From NCBI GenBank assembly GCA_937872445.1, contig CALMSL010000200.1:1-55142 (forward strand): a DNA stretch of 55,142 nt, in the 5' to 3' direction. Positions 7,455 through 16,341 of this stretch are shown in pieces (positions within the stretch are counted from its first letter, which is position 1; each line of letters opens with the position of its first letter). The notes under the pieces were generated by a model. That model saw nothing but the letters and a program-made list of their open reading frames with translations. It was not told the DNA's origin and did no database searches. The stretch is from an uncultured Microbacteriaceae bacterium. GTDB lineage: Bacteria > Actinomycetota > Actinomycetes > Actinomycetales > Microbacteriaceae. The position numbers were made by a program, and so were the translations under genes.

Positions 7455-8801
7455 CTAAGTCGAATTACCACGCCACCGCTGTGGGCGACTCCATGCCCAG
7501 AGGGGCCTTCCCACCCCCTCAGCAGGGCGCCCCAGTTTGACCACGGTCACCGCGACGGCGGCGAGCGCGAGGCCGGCCGGGATCAGGAGGTGGATGCCCG
7601 CGAGCACGAGAAGCCCGGCGACTAATACGCAGGACACGACCGCCATCCACCAGCCCACCGAGAACCGCTCGAGGAGCCGAACCGCGGCAATCATCCCCAG
7701 GGCGTACACGGCCACCATGCAGCTCGTATGGATGAGAACGAACGCGGCAAGGTCGAGGTCGGCGACGATCAGGGCGACAAGGTACGCGCCCGCAAGCCCG
7801 GCGACGACGAGGAGGCTGCGGCGCGGGACGCCCCCGGTGTTCGCGCCGGCCGCCATCCATCGCGGCAAATCCCCGTCCCGGCCGAGGGACGCGCCCAGCT
7901 TCGCGAACGCCCCGAAGTACGTGTTCAGCACCCCGACCGCGACAACCCCGGCAATGATCGCGACGGCCGCCGGTCCAACGCCGGGTGCGGTGGCGGCCAC
8001 GAGGTCGAGCAACGGGACGGCGCCGGAGCCCGCATCCGAACCCAGCACGGCGATCGTGATGATCTGCAGGGCGAGGTAGGAGATGCCGACGGCGGCAATC
8101 GCAATCGCCGTCGCAAGCGGAATGGTGCGCCGCGGATTCCGGAACTCGCTCGCAAGGTGGGTGACCGCCTCCCACCCCGCGAAAGCCCACACGAACAGGC
8201 TGATCGCCGCCCCGACGCCCGCCCAGCCGTGCGGCAGGAACGGGGTGAAATTGGCCGCACGGGCGGCTGGCGCGCTCACCGCCACCACCCCGATCACGAC
8301 CATGACGAGGGATGCCGTCAGGACCAGCTGCACGGGGCCGGAAACTCTCAGCCCGAACGCATTGGCGACGAGCGGTGGTGCGAAAATGAGCACGGCGATC
8401 ACGATGACGACCCAGCGGGGCGCGTTGAAGATCGCGCCGATGTAGGAGGCCCCGAGCACCGCGACCACGGGTGCACCGACGCACACGCCGAAAAAGAACC
8501 AGTACCCGGCGATCCGCGCGGCGGCGGGTCCGAGCGCGAGCCGTGCGAACGTCGCGACTCCGCCGGAATCCGGATACCGGGCCGCGAGCGCCGCGAACGT
8601 GCCGGCGAGCGGGATGGACACCACGAGCACGGCAACGACCGCGAGAATCGATGCGGGACCGGCGACGGTGGCCGCGAGCGCCGGCAGCACGAGGATTCCG
8701 GTTCCCAGCACGGACGCGATGTACAGGGCGGAACCCTGCAGCAGACCGACGGTTCCGGCGGGTGCCGGAGGCACAATCGGCTCAAGGCCCTTCAGGCTCA
8801 T
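7455..8801 (-). CDS. APC-superfamily amino acid permease
   Basis: 448 residues with about 12 hydrophobic helices. The first helix carries the APC signature GSALYIASVLGTGILVLP, whose unwound GTG segment contacts the substrate amino group; SEFRNPRRTIP between helices 6 and 7 is also typical. It imports or exchanges amino acids across the inner membrane, specificity unknown. I chose ATG 8801, preceded by AGGAAA. It runs with the saccharopine-dehydrogenase-like gene and may supply its substrate. A divergent promoter region separates it from the EamA gene. Confidence 0.88.
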   Translation of the reverse strand: MSLKGLEPIVPPAPAGTVGLLQGSALYIASVLGTGILVLPALAATVAGPASILAVVAVLVVSIPLAGTFAALAARYPDSGGVATFARLALGPAAARIAGYWFFFGVCVGAPVVAVLGASYIGAIFNAPRWVVIVIAVLIFAPPLVANAFGLRVSGPVQLVLTASLVMVVIGVVAVSAPAARAANFTPFLPHGWAGVGAAISLFVWAFAGWEAVTHLASEFRNPRRTIPLATAIAIAAVGISYLALQIITIAVLGSDAGSGAVPLLDLVAATAPGVGPAAVAIIAGVVAVGVLNTYFGAFAKLGASLGRDGDLPRWMAAGANTGGVPRRSLLVVAGLAGAYLVALIVADLDLAAFVLIHTSCMVAVYALGMIAAVRLLERFSVGWWMAVVSCVLVAGLLVLAGIHLLIPAGLALAAVAVTVVKLGRPAEGVGRPLWAWSRPQRWRGNST

Positions 8802-8952
8802 GCCCGTCACTTTCCTGGGGACAAGGGGAGAGGAAACGCCGCCGATTTCGTCCAACACAGCACGCGAACTCGGCGCAACGCACAGCAAGTCTCGCACCTG
8901 CCACCGACCCCCGATGACCGCCCACCCGCGCGAACCGTCTACTCTCGGAGGA

Positions 8953-9837
8953 GTGACCACTCTGCGCGACCGGAACATCGGCGCGACCACCCAACTGGCG
9001 AGCCAGGTCAGCATCAATTTCGGCTCATCGCTGGCCGGTCTGCTCATCCCCGTCGTCGGCGCGATCGTGGTCGTGGCCGTCCGCCAGCTCATCACGGCGA
9101 TCGTTCTCCTTCCCTTCGTGCGCCCCACGCTGCGCGGCCACAGCCTGCGCACGCTGTGGCCGGTGATCGGCCTCGGAGTGATCCTCGCGGTGATGAATCT
9201 GAGCTTTTACGAGGCGGTCGGCCGCGTGGGGCTGGGTGTCGCCGTCACGATCGAGTTCCTCGGCCCGCTCGCGATCGCGCTGATCACCTCGAGGCGGATT
9301 CTCGATGTCGCGTGCGCGCTCGGCGCAGGGGTCGGCGTGTACCTTCTGGCCGGAAACGACGGCCGCATGGATGTCGTCGGCCTCCTGCTCGCGCTGCTGG
9401 CCGGAGCGTGCTGGGCAGGCTACATCCTGGTGACGCGCACGGTTGCCGCGCGATTCCCCGGGCTCCAGGGGCTCAGTATGGCCAGCATCATCTCGCTCGT
9501 CATCGTTGTACCGCTCGCACTCGTGGTCGTGGATTACAGCGCGATCGATTGGCGGGTCATTGGCCTGCTCGTCGCGGTTGGCGTGCTGAGCTCGGCGATA
9601 CCGTACAGCCTCGACCTCGTCGTGTTGCGGAGGATCACGCCCAGGCTGTACGCGATCATCACGAGTTGCGCGCCCGTGATCGCCGCGTTCTTCGGTCTGC
9701 TCATCCTCGGTCAGGAACTGACACTGCTGCAGGTTGCCGCGATCGTCCTGGTGAGCGTGTCGGCGGCGACCGCGATTGCCACCCAGCGGGAGCAGCCTGC
9801 CACTCCCCTGGAGGTCACCGCGACGACGACACCGTAG
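8953..9837 (+). CDS. EamA/RhtA-type exporter (DMT superfamily)
   Basis: 294 residues with ten predicted membrane helices in two EamA repeats. RhtA-like features include the VAVRQLITAIVLLP loop, FYEAVGRVGLGVAVTIEFLGPL and a second-repeat SAIPYSLDLVVLRRI. Relatives export threonine, homoserine or other amino acids. I chose GTG 8953: TACTCT ends 7 nt before it, as in a leaderless promoter, and the GGAGGA right beside it is too close to act as a normal Shine-Dalgarno. ATG 8914 is an alternative. Divergent from the APC permease, giving an uptake/export pair. Confidence 0.85.
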   Translation: MTTLRDRNIGATTQLASQVSINFGSSLAGLLIPVVGAIVVVAVRQLITAIVLLPFVRPTLRGHSLRTLWPVIGLGVILAVMNLSFYEAVGRVGLGVAVTIEFLGPLAIALITSRRILDVACALGAGVGVYLLAGNDGRMDVVGLLLALLAGACWAGYILVTRTVAARFPGLQGLSMASIISLVIVVPLALVVVDYSAIDWRVIGLLVAVGVLSSAIPYSLDLVVLRRITPRLYAIITSCAPVIAAFFGLLILGQELTLLQVAAIVLVSVSAATAIATQREQPATPLEVTATTTP

Positions 9838-9854
9838 CGGGGAGTCGCTTGCTG

Positions 9855-9929
9855 GCTCCCTTCGAGACGGCCTTCGGCCCCCCCTTCGAGACGATCGCAG
9901 GCGATCCCTCAGGGCGGCGCTCAGGGAGC
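9855..9929. repeat. composite REP-like palindrome
   Basis: Intergenic, between the EamA gene and the convergent metB-like gene. Outer arms GCTCCCT (9855-9861) and AGGGAGC (9923-9929) enclose GGCC-TTC-GGCC (9869-9879) and GATCGC-AG-GCGATC (9893-9906). The motif TTCGAGACG occurs twice. The second half is nearly identical to the element inside the DUF853 gene at 5231-5270. It may also serve as a bidirectional terminator. Confidence 0.75.
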
Positions 9930-9931
9930 GG

Positions 9932-11071
9932 CTACGTCAGTGCAGCGAGGATGTCGGCGATGAGGTCGGGCGCATCCTCCACCCCGACGGACAGCCGAAC
10001 AAGATTGTCCGGCACCTCCAGCTCAGTGCCTCGCACCGATGCGTGAGTCATTTCCGCGGGATAATTCACGAGCGACTCCACGCCTCCGAGGGATTCGGCA
10101 AGCTGGAACAGCGTCGTCGATTCCGCGAACGTCCGTGCCGCGGCCGCGCCGCCCCGGAACGTGATCGAGAGCATGCCGCCGAAGCCGCGCATCTGCCGTG
10201 CGGCGAGCCCGTGCCCCGGATGTTCGGGCAGTCCGGGGTAGTAGACGTGCTCGAGCGCCGGATGCCCGACGAGCGCCTCCGCGATCGCCTGCGCGTTCGC
10301 GCTGTGCCGTTCCATGCGCAGCGACAGCGTCTTGATTCCCCTCGTCGTGAGCCACGCATCCATCGGCCCGGACACCGCGCCGGCCGCGAACTGCACGAAT
10401 CCGATCCGGTCGGCGAGCTCCTCATCGTTCAGGATGACGGCGCCGCCGAGCACGTCCGAGTGCCCGCCGAGGTACTTGGTGGTGGAGTGCACGACGATGT
10501 CCGCCCCCAACGCGAGGGGGTTCTGCAGGTACGGCGAGGCGAACGTGTTGTCCACGACGACGAGAGCGCCGGCCTCATGGCCGATGTCGGCGAGCGCCGC
10601 GATGTCCGAAATCGTCATGAGCGGGTTGCTCGGCGTCTCGACCCACAGCACCGTCGTGGCGGGGGTGATTGCCGCGCGCACCGCGTCGAGGTCGCTCATG
10701 TTGACGACGCCCAAACCGATGCCCCACGGTACGAAGATGCGGTTCACGAGGCGGTGGGTGCCGCCGTAGACATCGTTGCCCATGAGCACGTGGTCCCCGG
10801 GGGTCAGAACCGTGCGCAGGAGCGCATCCTCCGCGGCGAGGCCGGACGCGAAACTCAGGGCCCGCGTGCCGCCCTCGAGGCTCGCCAGCTGCTGCTGCAG
10901 CGAGTCCCTCGTCGGGTTCGTGCCCCTCGTGTACTCGTATCCGTTGCGCAGGTCGCCGATGCTCTTCTGCACGAACGTCGTCGTGAGATACACCGGCGGG
11001 ATGACCGCGCCCGTGGTGGGATCGAACCCCTGGCCGTCATGGACGGCGCGGGTGCTGAAGTCGTGGGTCAT
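9932..11071 (-). CDS. metB: cystathionine gamma-synthase / gamma-lyase (PLP enzyme, MetB family)
   Basis: 379 residues, the family's standard length. The PLP-binding lysine is K199 in VVHSTTKYLGGHSD; the N-terminal YTRGTNPTRDSL and central VVVDNTFASP are characteristic. It catalyses gamma-replacement or gamma-elimination on cystathionine or acyl-homoserine. Because the gene directly follows the cystathionine beta-synthase gene (37-nt gap), reverse transsulfuration (homocysteine to cysteine) is the more likely pathway, so a gamma-lyase role is possible. I chose ATG 11071, where homology begins. Ends next to a REP-like palindrome. Confidence 0.92.
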   Translation of the reverse strand: MTHDFSTRAVHDGQGFDPTTGAVIPPVYLTTTFVQKSIGDLRNGYEYTRGTNPTRDSLQQQLASLEGGTRALSFASGLAAEDALLRTVLTPGDHVLMGNDVYGGTHRLVNRIFVPWGIGLGVVNMSDLDAVRAAITPATTVLWVETPSNPLMTISDIAALADIGHEAGALVVVDNTFASPYLQNPLALGADIVVHSTTKYLGGHSDVLGGAVILNDEELADRIGFVQFAAGAVSGPMDAWLTTRGIKTLSLRMERHSANAQAIAEALVGHPALEHVYYPGLPEHPGHGLAARQMRGFGGMLSITFRGGAAAARTFAESTTLFQLAESLGGVESLVNYPAEMTHASVRGTELEVPDNLVRLSVGVEDAPDLIADILAALT

Positions 11072-11108
11072 GGTTTCACTTTCGCGAGTTCGGGCGGCTA
11101 CTGGGGGT

Positions 11109-12500
11109 TCAGCTGGCGAGGTAGTCGAGGAGGTCGCCGCGGGTGAGCACGGCGACCGGTTTCCCGTCGCGCGCGACGAGGGCGGCATCCGCGGCGTCGA
11201 GCACGTCGCGTGCGCGCTCCAGCGACTCGTGGATGCCGAGGAGGGGAAGCGGCGGTCCGACGGCGCTGGCCGCGGCCGCGTCGATCGGATCGGCCGACGT
11301 CAGCGTGCCCGCGGCGAGGAGTTCGAGAAGCGTGGCCCCATCGACGGATCCGAGCACCTCGCCCATCACGACGGGAGGTTCCGCGGCCACCACGGGAAGC
11401 CGGGGGGCCCCGCTGTCCCGGAGAATCCGGATGGCGTCCGCGACAGCGGTGCCCACGGTGACGTGGGCGAGGATCGGCTCGGCGCCGTCGCGACGCTCGA
11501 GCACGTGCGCGACGGTCGGTCCGTCGCCGGTCTCAGCGCCGCCGCCCAGCGCAAAACCGTGCGACGACATCCAGCGGTCGTTGAAAATCTTGCCCAGGTA
11601 CCCGCGGCCGCCATCGGGCAGCAGAATCACCATGACCGCCTCGGCGGGCAGTTCCCGCGCGACCGTGAGCGCAGAGGCGACGGCCATGCCGCTCGAGCCG
11701 CCGACGAGGAGCCCCTCTTCCCGGGCGAGCCGCCTCGTCATGGCGAAGGATTCGGCGTCGCTGGAGGCGACGATCAAATCCACAACGCTCGGGTCGTACG
11801 CGGTCGGCCAGAAATCCTCCCCCACGCCTTCCACGAGGTACGGCCGCGCCGTCCCGCCCGAGTACACGGACCCTTCCGGGTCGGCCCCGATGACGACGAC
11901 CTTTCCGCCGGAGACCTCCTTCAGGTAGCGTCCTGCGCCGCTGATCGTGCCGCCCGTGCCGACCCCGGCGACGAAGTGCGTGACGGCGCCCTCGGTGTCG
12001 CGCCACACCTCGGGACCCGTGGTCTCGTAGTGGCTGAGCGGTCCGTTCTGGTTCGAATACTGGTCCGGTTTGAATGCTCCGGGGATGTCGCGGACGAGCT
12101 GGTCCGACACGCTGTAATACGAGCGCGGATCCTCCGGGGCCACGGCGGTCGGGCACACGACGATTTCGGCGCCGTAGGCGGTCAGCACGCTGCGCTTGTC
12201 CTCGCCGACCTTGTCCGGCAGCACGAACACGCAACGGTACCCGCGCTGCTGGGCGACGAGCGCGAGCCCGATGCCGGTGTTCCCGCTCGTCGGCTCCACG
12301 ATGGTCCCACCGGGCTTCAGCTTCCCTTCGCGCTCCGCCGCGTCGATGATGCGGGTCGCGATCCTGTCCTTCGACGACGCGCCGGGGTTCAGGTATTCCA
12401 CCTTCACGAGCACGGTCGCCGCAATTCCTTCGGTGACCCGATTGAGTTTGACGAGGGGTGTGTTTCCCACCAGATCGAGGATGCTGTTCGCGTACGCCAT
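11109..12500 (-). CDS. cystathionine beta-synthase
   Basis: 463 residues. The PLP fold carries K44 in NPGASSKDRIATR and the phosphate-binding SGNTGIGLA loop; the C-terminal ~130 residues form a Bateman pair of CBS domains (AHVTVGTAVADAIRIL, then DAALVARDGKPVAVLTRGDLLDYL). It condenses homocysteine with serine to cystathionine in the cytosol. The CBS domains distinguish it from simple cysteine synthase and may bind adenosyl ligands. I chose ATG 12500, where GGGA lies 5 nt upstream; ATG 12506 is the alternative. Operon with the metB-like gene. Confidence 0.92.
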   Translation of the reverse strand: MAYANSILDLVGNTPLVKLNRVTEGIAATVLVKVEYLNPGASSKDRIATRIIDAAEREGKLKPGGTIVEPTSGNTGIGLALVAQQRGYRCVFVLPDKVGEDKRSVLTAYGAEIVVCPTAVAPEDPRSYYSVSDQLVRDIPGAFKPDQYSNQNGPLSHYETTGPEVWRDTEGAVTHFVAGVGTGGTISGAGRYLKEVSGGKVVVIGADPEGSVYSGGTARPYLVEGVGEDFWPTAYDPSVVDLIVASSDAESFAMTRRLAREEGLLVGGSSGMAVASALTVARELPAEAVMVILLPDGGRGYLGKIFNDRWMSSHGFALGGGAETGDGPTVAHVLERRDGAEPILAHVTVGTAVADAIRILRDSGAPRLPVVAAEPPVVMGEVLGSVDGATLLELLAAGTLTSADPIDAAAASAVGPPLPLLGIHESLERARDVLDAADAALVARDGKPVAVLTRGDLLDYLAS

Positions 12501-12579
12501 GGTCATCCCACGGTACCAGCGCACGCCCGCCGATTACGTGGTGCCGGGTGGCCCCGGCGGCCCGTCCCGCCAGCGCCGA

Positions 12580-14019
12580 TCAGGCGGTGAACTTGCCTTC
12601 GCGGTCCGGCTCGACGCCGTACTCCTTCAACCGCGCGAGGGTCTTCGCCCGGCGGTTGTCGATCTCGGTGCCGATGTCGAGGGCGAGCTGCGGATTGGAC
12701 GCGACGAGCTGGTCGAGGATCGCATTCGGCACGAGCAGCACGGTCAGGTCGGAGTCGGCAGTGACGGTCGCCGCGACCGCCTGCCTCGTCAGGGACCCGA
12801 GTCCGATGATCTCCCGCTTGCCCAACTGCGCGACGGGGATGTCCGCGCCGTCGGATCCGCGCGCGGCGAGCGTCGCGGTGCCGCTCAGGATGAAACGCAT
12901 CCCCTCCGGTGTCGACCCCCACTGCTGCACCACCTCGCCGGCGCCGTACCGTTCGAGGGCCACCTCGTCGCGGAACGTGAGCGCATCCTCATTCGACAGG
13001 TACAGCGGGTGCGCCACCGTCAGAAGCGCCGCCTCGTAGTTCTGCTCCGACTGGAACGTGTCGGTGAGGTCATTGTCATAGTGCAGGCCGCGGCGGCGGG
13101 CCGCGTACCAGATGCGGGTCTTGAACAGGCGCGGTCCGCTGAATTCGTCGTTCGGCGAGTTCAGCATGAGGGCGACCTTGTAGTTCCCCTTGCGCATCGG
13201 CGTGACGAGCGCCTCCTCGCCCGGCACCGATTGCGGGAGGCCGCGCGCCACCTCCCGGCAGGTCGCGATGACCTCCTGGGGCGGGTCATCCGTCGAAAAT
13301 TTCAGCACGAATCCGACCGAGAACGCTCCGTCGCTTCGGCTCAGGTTCACGAACGAGCTGCCGGCGAGGCTCGCATTCGGGACGATGCGGATGCCGTCAT
13401 CCGTCTGGATGTGCACGGAGCGCCAGTTCACCTCGACGACCCTGCCCCGCACGCCGTCCGCATCCAGCCAGTCGCCGAGCTCGAACGGCTGCTCGAACAG
13501 GAGCAGCAGACCGGAAATGACGGACCCGACCGCGTTCTGCAGCGCGAGGCCGATCACGATCGACCCGATCCCGAGGGCGGTGAACAGGCCGCCGATGTCC
13601 GCGCCCCACACGAACGCGAACAGCAGGCCCAGGCTCACGATGATGAGCACGAGCCGCACCAGTTGGACGAAAATCGACGGCACGCGCTGCCGCCACGTCC
13701 CCTTTTGTGCGGTCTCGAACAGGATCAGGTTCAGCGCATTCACCAGAAGCAGGATGACGAGGAACCCGAAAACTGTTGCGACGATCCTCGTCCAGTTCCA
13801 GTCCACGTCGAGCGACGTCGTCTGGCTGATGAGCAGCAGCAGGGCCCCCACGGGGACGATGAAGTTGCGCAGCAGCGAGACGATGCCGGCGGAGCGGCTT
13901 CCGCGGCGCACGAGCGAACTGTGCACCTCGGTGAGGATGAGCAGCGCAACGGGCAGCCCGACCACGATGATGACGGCCGGCCAGAACCAGGGCTGGTTCA
14001 CGAAGTTAGCCATGGGCAT
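12580..14019 (-). CDS. MscS-type channel with C-terminal cyclic-nucleotide-binding domain
   Basis: 479 residues. Four hydrophobic segments lie in the first ~180 residues, the last being the MscS pore helix (GLFTALGIGSIVIGLALQNAVGS), followed by the beta domain (FEQPFELGDWL, VNWRSVHIQTDDG, VPNASL). The last ~130 residues form a cNMP-binding beta-roll (RYGAGEVVQQWGSTPEGMRFILSGTATL ... LGKREIIGLGSLTRQ). This is the bCNG-type architecture: an ion channel gated or modulated by cyclic nucleotide. The start overlaps the cyclase-like gene's end by 14 nt; ATG 14013 is an alternative. Co-translation with the cyclase-like gene suggests one signalling unit. Confidence 0.9.
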   Translation of the reverse strand: MPMANFVNQPWFWPAVIIVVGLPVALLILTEVHSSLVRRGSRSAGIVSLLRNFIVPVGALLLLISQTTSLDVDWNWTRIVATVFGFLVILLLVNALNLILFETAQKGTWRQRVPSIFVQLVRLVLIIVSLGLLFAFVWGADIGGLFTALGIGSIVIGLALQNAVGSVISGLLLLFEQPFELGDWLDADGVRGRVVEVNWRSVHIQTDDGIRIVPNASLAGSSFVNLSRSDGAFSVGFVLKFSTDDPPQEVIATCREVARGLPQSVPGEEALVTPMRKGNYKVALMLNSPNDEFSGPRLFKTRIWYAARRRGLHYDNDLTDTFQSEQNYEAALLTVAHPLYLSNEDALTFRDEVALERYGAGEVVQQWGSTPEGMRFILSGTATLAARGSDGADIPVAQLGKREIIGLGSLTRQAVAATVTADSDLTVLLVPNAILDQLVASNPQLALDIGTEIDNRRAKTLARLKEYGVEPDREGKFTA

Positions 14020-16171
14020 CCGTGATGTTCAGGCGCCACACCCGCTGTTCGCCCGCCGTGGTCTGAACCACCCCGGCCGCCGACACGTTCTGGCTGCCCG
14101 GGAGCTTGTCGAGGACACGCTGCGTGAGGAAGATCCCAGGTTCGTCCGTCTCCCCCTGAACGCGGAACGCGAGACTCACCGCGTCGCCCCACAGGTCGTA
14201 CACCATGTGCGATTTGCCGACGAGACCGCTCGTCACCGTGCCCGTGTCGATTCCGGCGCGCAGGCTGAGCGTCGCGCCGAACTGGGCGCCGAACCGGTCC
14301 AGGATGCGCTGGAACTCGACCGCCAGATCGACGGTGCGGCGGGCGTTGTCGACTCGGGGGATCGTGAGCCCGCAACTGGCCAGGTACCCGCTGCGGGTGG
14401 TGCGCACGCGCTCGACGAAGTGCAGGTCGGCCGCCTCGTCGAAGCTTCTCAGCACGTCGTTCAAGTGCTCGAGGGCCTTCTCCGACGGCAGGTTCCTGCT
14501 GTATTCGTCGAAACCGACGATGTCCGCGTAAAGCACGGTCACTTCCTGGTGGTCCTGGACGATGTTCTGGTCGCCGTCGCGGTACCGTTTCGCGACCGTT
14601 TCCGGCATGAGGGTCAGGAGCAGGCGCTGGTTCTCCGCGACCTGTTCGTCCAGAAGCGCGGCCTTCACCTGCAGGCTCCGGCTCATATCGTTGAACGCCG
14701 TGCCGACATCCGCAAGCTCGTCGCTGCGCCCCGCGTCGACCTGCACGCCCTGCTCTCCCGCCGCGATCCGCCCGGCAGCGACTTTGAGCCTGCGCAGCGG
14801 CCGGACGATGATTTGCGCGAGCAGGAGCGACAGAAGCGCCACGACGATGATGAGTGCCGTCGAGGAGAGCACGAGGTTGCGCGTGAACTCGCGCACCGGC
14901 GCGAACGCCTCCTCGGTGCTGATCTCCGCGATGATCACCCAGTCCAGGTTGTCCACTTTCACGGGCGTGTACGCGGCGAGGGATTCGGCACCGAGATAGC
15001 TCTCCCCGATGATGGTGCCGGTCTCGCTGTTGAGCGCGTGGTCGACCGCGACGGTGTTGATCGGTTGCAGCAGGAGGGTGCTCTTGGTGTCGACGATGCG
15101 CTGCGCGAGCGCCGGTTTCACCCCGTTCGCGACCGCCCTCGTCAGGTAGCGCTCGGGGTTCTCCACGAGTTCGCGCGAGGTCGACCGCATGAGGTGGTCG
15201 CCGCCGACGAGATACGTTTCGCCGGTGTCGCCGAGCCCCCTGTTGCTCCACGACATGTCGCCCGTCATGACCGCGTTGATCGAGTCGATCGGCATCTCCA
15301 CCGCGATCGCGCCGATCGCCTGCCCCCCGGCGCCGACCGGCGACACCGCCCACGCCGCGGGCACGCCGAGGGAGGGCGGATATTCGCCGAAATCGGTGAA
15401 CTCGACCGTGTCCAGGATGTTGGTGCTGAGCGCTTTCGTGTACGCGGACGCCAGGTTGCTGAACGAGTACGGGCCCGTGATCAGGTTGGTGCCCAGGTCG
15501 ACGCCCTTGTATGCCGAATACACGACGTTGCCTTTCGTGTCGATCAGGAGCACGTCCTCGAATTCGAGCAGCTGGGTCATCCTGCGGAACTGGTCCTGAT
15601 ACTTGGCGTTCGCCGCCGACCACGCGCTGCCGTCTCCGGCATCGTTCGTCGCGATCGACTCGGCGAAACTGTCGAAGGGGACCGTGTAGTTCAGTTGCAG
15701 GTAGGCCTGAGCGGGGCTGGAGGGCAGGAAACTGGTGGGGTCGACGAACGTGCCCGTGGCCTCCCCGAGCTTGTTCGCGAACGGTCCGCTGAAGTACGCG
15801 GTGATCGCCGCGGATTCGTCCGGGGTGAGCGTCGAGGACTCGAGTTCGTCAAATCCTTCGGTGAACGCGGTGAGGGCGTCGATCGTCTCCGAGTTCCTGC
15901 TGTGCACGACCACGGTGTTCTTGATGCGCGTGAACAGGCTCGTCACTTCCCTGGCGCGCGAATCCCGCACCCCGATCAGACGGTCGAATGCGGCGTCCCG
16001 AAGGGAATCCGAACCGTTCACGTAGCCGATGAGCCCGACGACGACGCTGGAGAGCAGGCTCACGAGCAGCAGCATGATGAGCAGCGACGACTGGATGCTG
16101 AGCCCGGCGCGCCGGGCCGAGGTCCTCGCCGTGCCGGGGTCGGGCGGTGACTCTTGTGCGGTGTTCGTCAC
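14006..16171 (-). CDS. membrane sensor with Cache-like, HAMP and degenerate class III nucleotidyl cyclase domain
   Basis: 721 residues. TM1 lies at about 24-48; a ~350-residue extracellular double-Cache-like region ends at TM2 (around 423-447), then HAMP (RPLRRLKVAAGRIAAGE) and a cyclase domain (~540-715). First metal Asp is kept (D550 in VLYADIVGFD), as are the base-contacting D659 and R670. The second metal Asp is Ser (S594 in RTTRSGYLASCGL), the Lys of the base pocket is R588, and the transition-state Asn is S666 (WGDAVSLAFR). Activity is therefore doubtful; it may bind a nucleotide or signal by contact. GTG 16171 is preceded by GGGAG. Overlaps the MscS-CNBD gene. Confidence 0.88.
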   Translation of the reverse strand: MTNTAQESPPDPGTARTSARRAGLSIQSSLLIMLLLVSLLSSVVVGLIGYVNGSDSLRDAAFDRLIGVRDSRAREVTSLFTRIKNTVVVHSRNSETIDALTAFTEGFDELESSTLTPDESAAITAYFSGPFANKLGEATGTFVDPTSFLPSSPAQAYLQLNYTVPFDSFAESIATNDAGDGSAWSAANAKYQDQFRRMTQLLEFEDVLLIDTKGNVVYSAYKGVDLGTNLITGPYSFSNLASAYTKALSTNILDTVEFTDFGEYPPSLGVPAAWAVSPVGAGGQAIGAIAVEMPIDSINAVMTGDMSWSNRGLGDTGETYLVGGDHLMRSTSRELVENPERYLTRAVANGVKPALAQRIVDTKSTLLLQPINTVAVDHALNSETGTIIGESYLGAESLAAYTPVKVDNLDWVIIAEISTEEAFAPVREFTRNLVLSSTALIIVVALLSLLLAQIIVRPLRRLKVAAGRIAAGEQGVQVDAGRSDELADVGTAFNDMSRSLQVKAALLDEQVAENQRLLLTLMPETVAKRYRDGDQNIVQDHQEVTVLYADIVGFDEYSRNLPSEKALEHLNDVLRSFDEAADLHFVERVRTTRSGYLASCGLTIPRVDNARRTVDLAVEFQRILDRFGAQFGATLSLRAGIDTGTVTSGLVGKSHMVYDLWGDAVSLAFRVQGETDEPGIFLTQRVLDKLPGSQNVSAAGVVQTTAGEQRVWRLNITDAHG

Positions 16172-16341
16172 GTGGGCTCCCGGTTGGCGATCCGTACAGG
16201 GTGCCACTCACTGTAGTGAATGCGAACACCGCGGAACAATGGGCAGATCAACGCCCGACGTGCGGTTTGCCGGTAAATTGGATGTCGTGCGCGCCAGTGC
16301 ACGATTGCCCTCAACGACTCGAAATGAGCGGTTTCACGCGA

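Noticed and set aside
7728-10046. 772-codon plus-strand open frame
   Set aside because: It runs antisense to the APC permease and across the EamA gene in another frame. Its translation is Arg/Asp/Gly-rich low complexity typical of GC-rich shadow frames.
11072-11108. Possible sulfur-related riboswitch in the transsulfuration operon
   Set aside because: The intergenic gap is 37 nt, and upstream of the first gene there is no SAM-riboswitch-like structure.
13190-16150. 986-codon plus-strand open frame
   Set aside because: Antisense to the cyclase-like and MscS genes, both with clear domains; shadow frame from high GC3.
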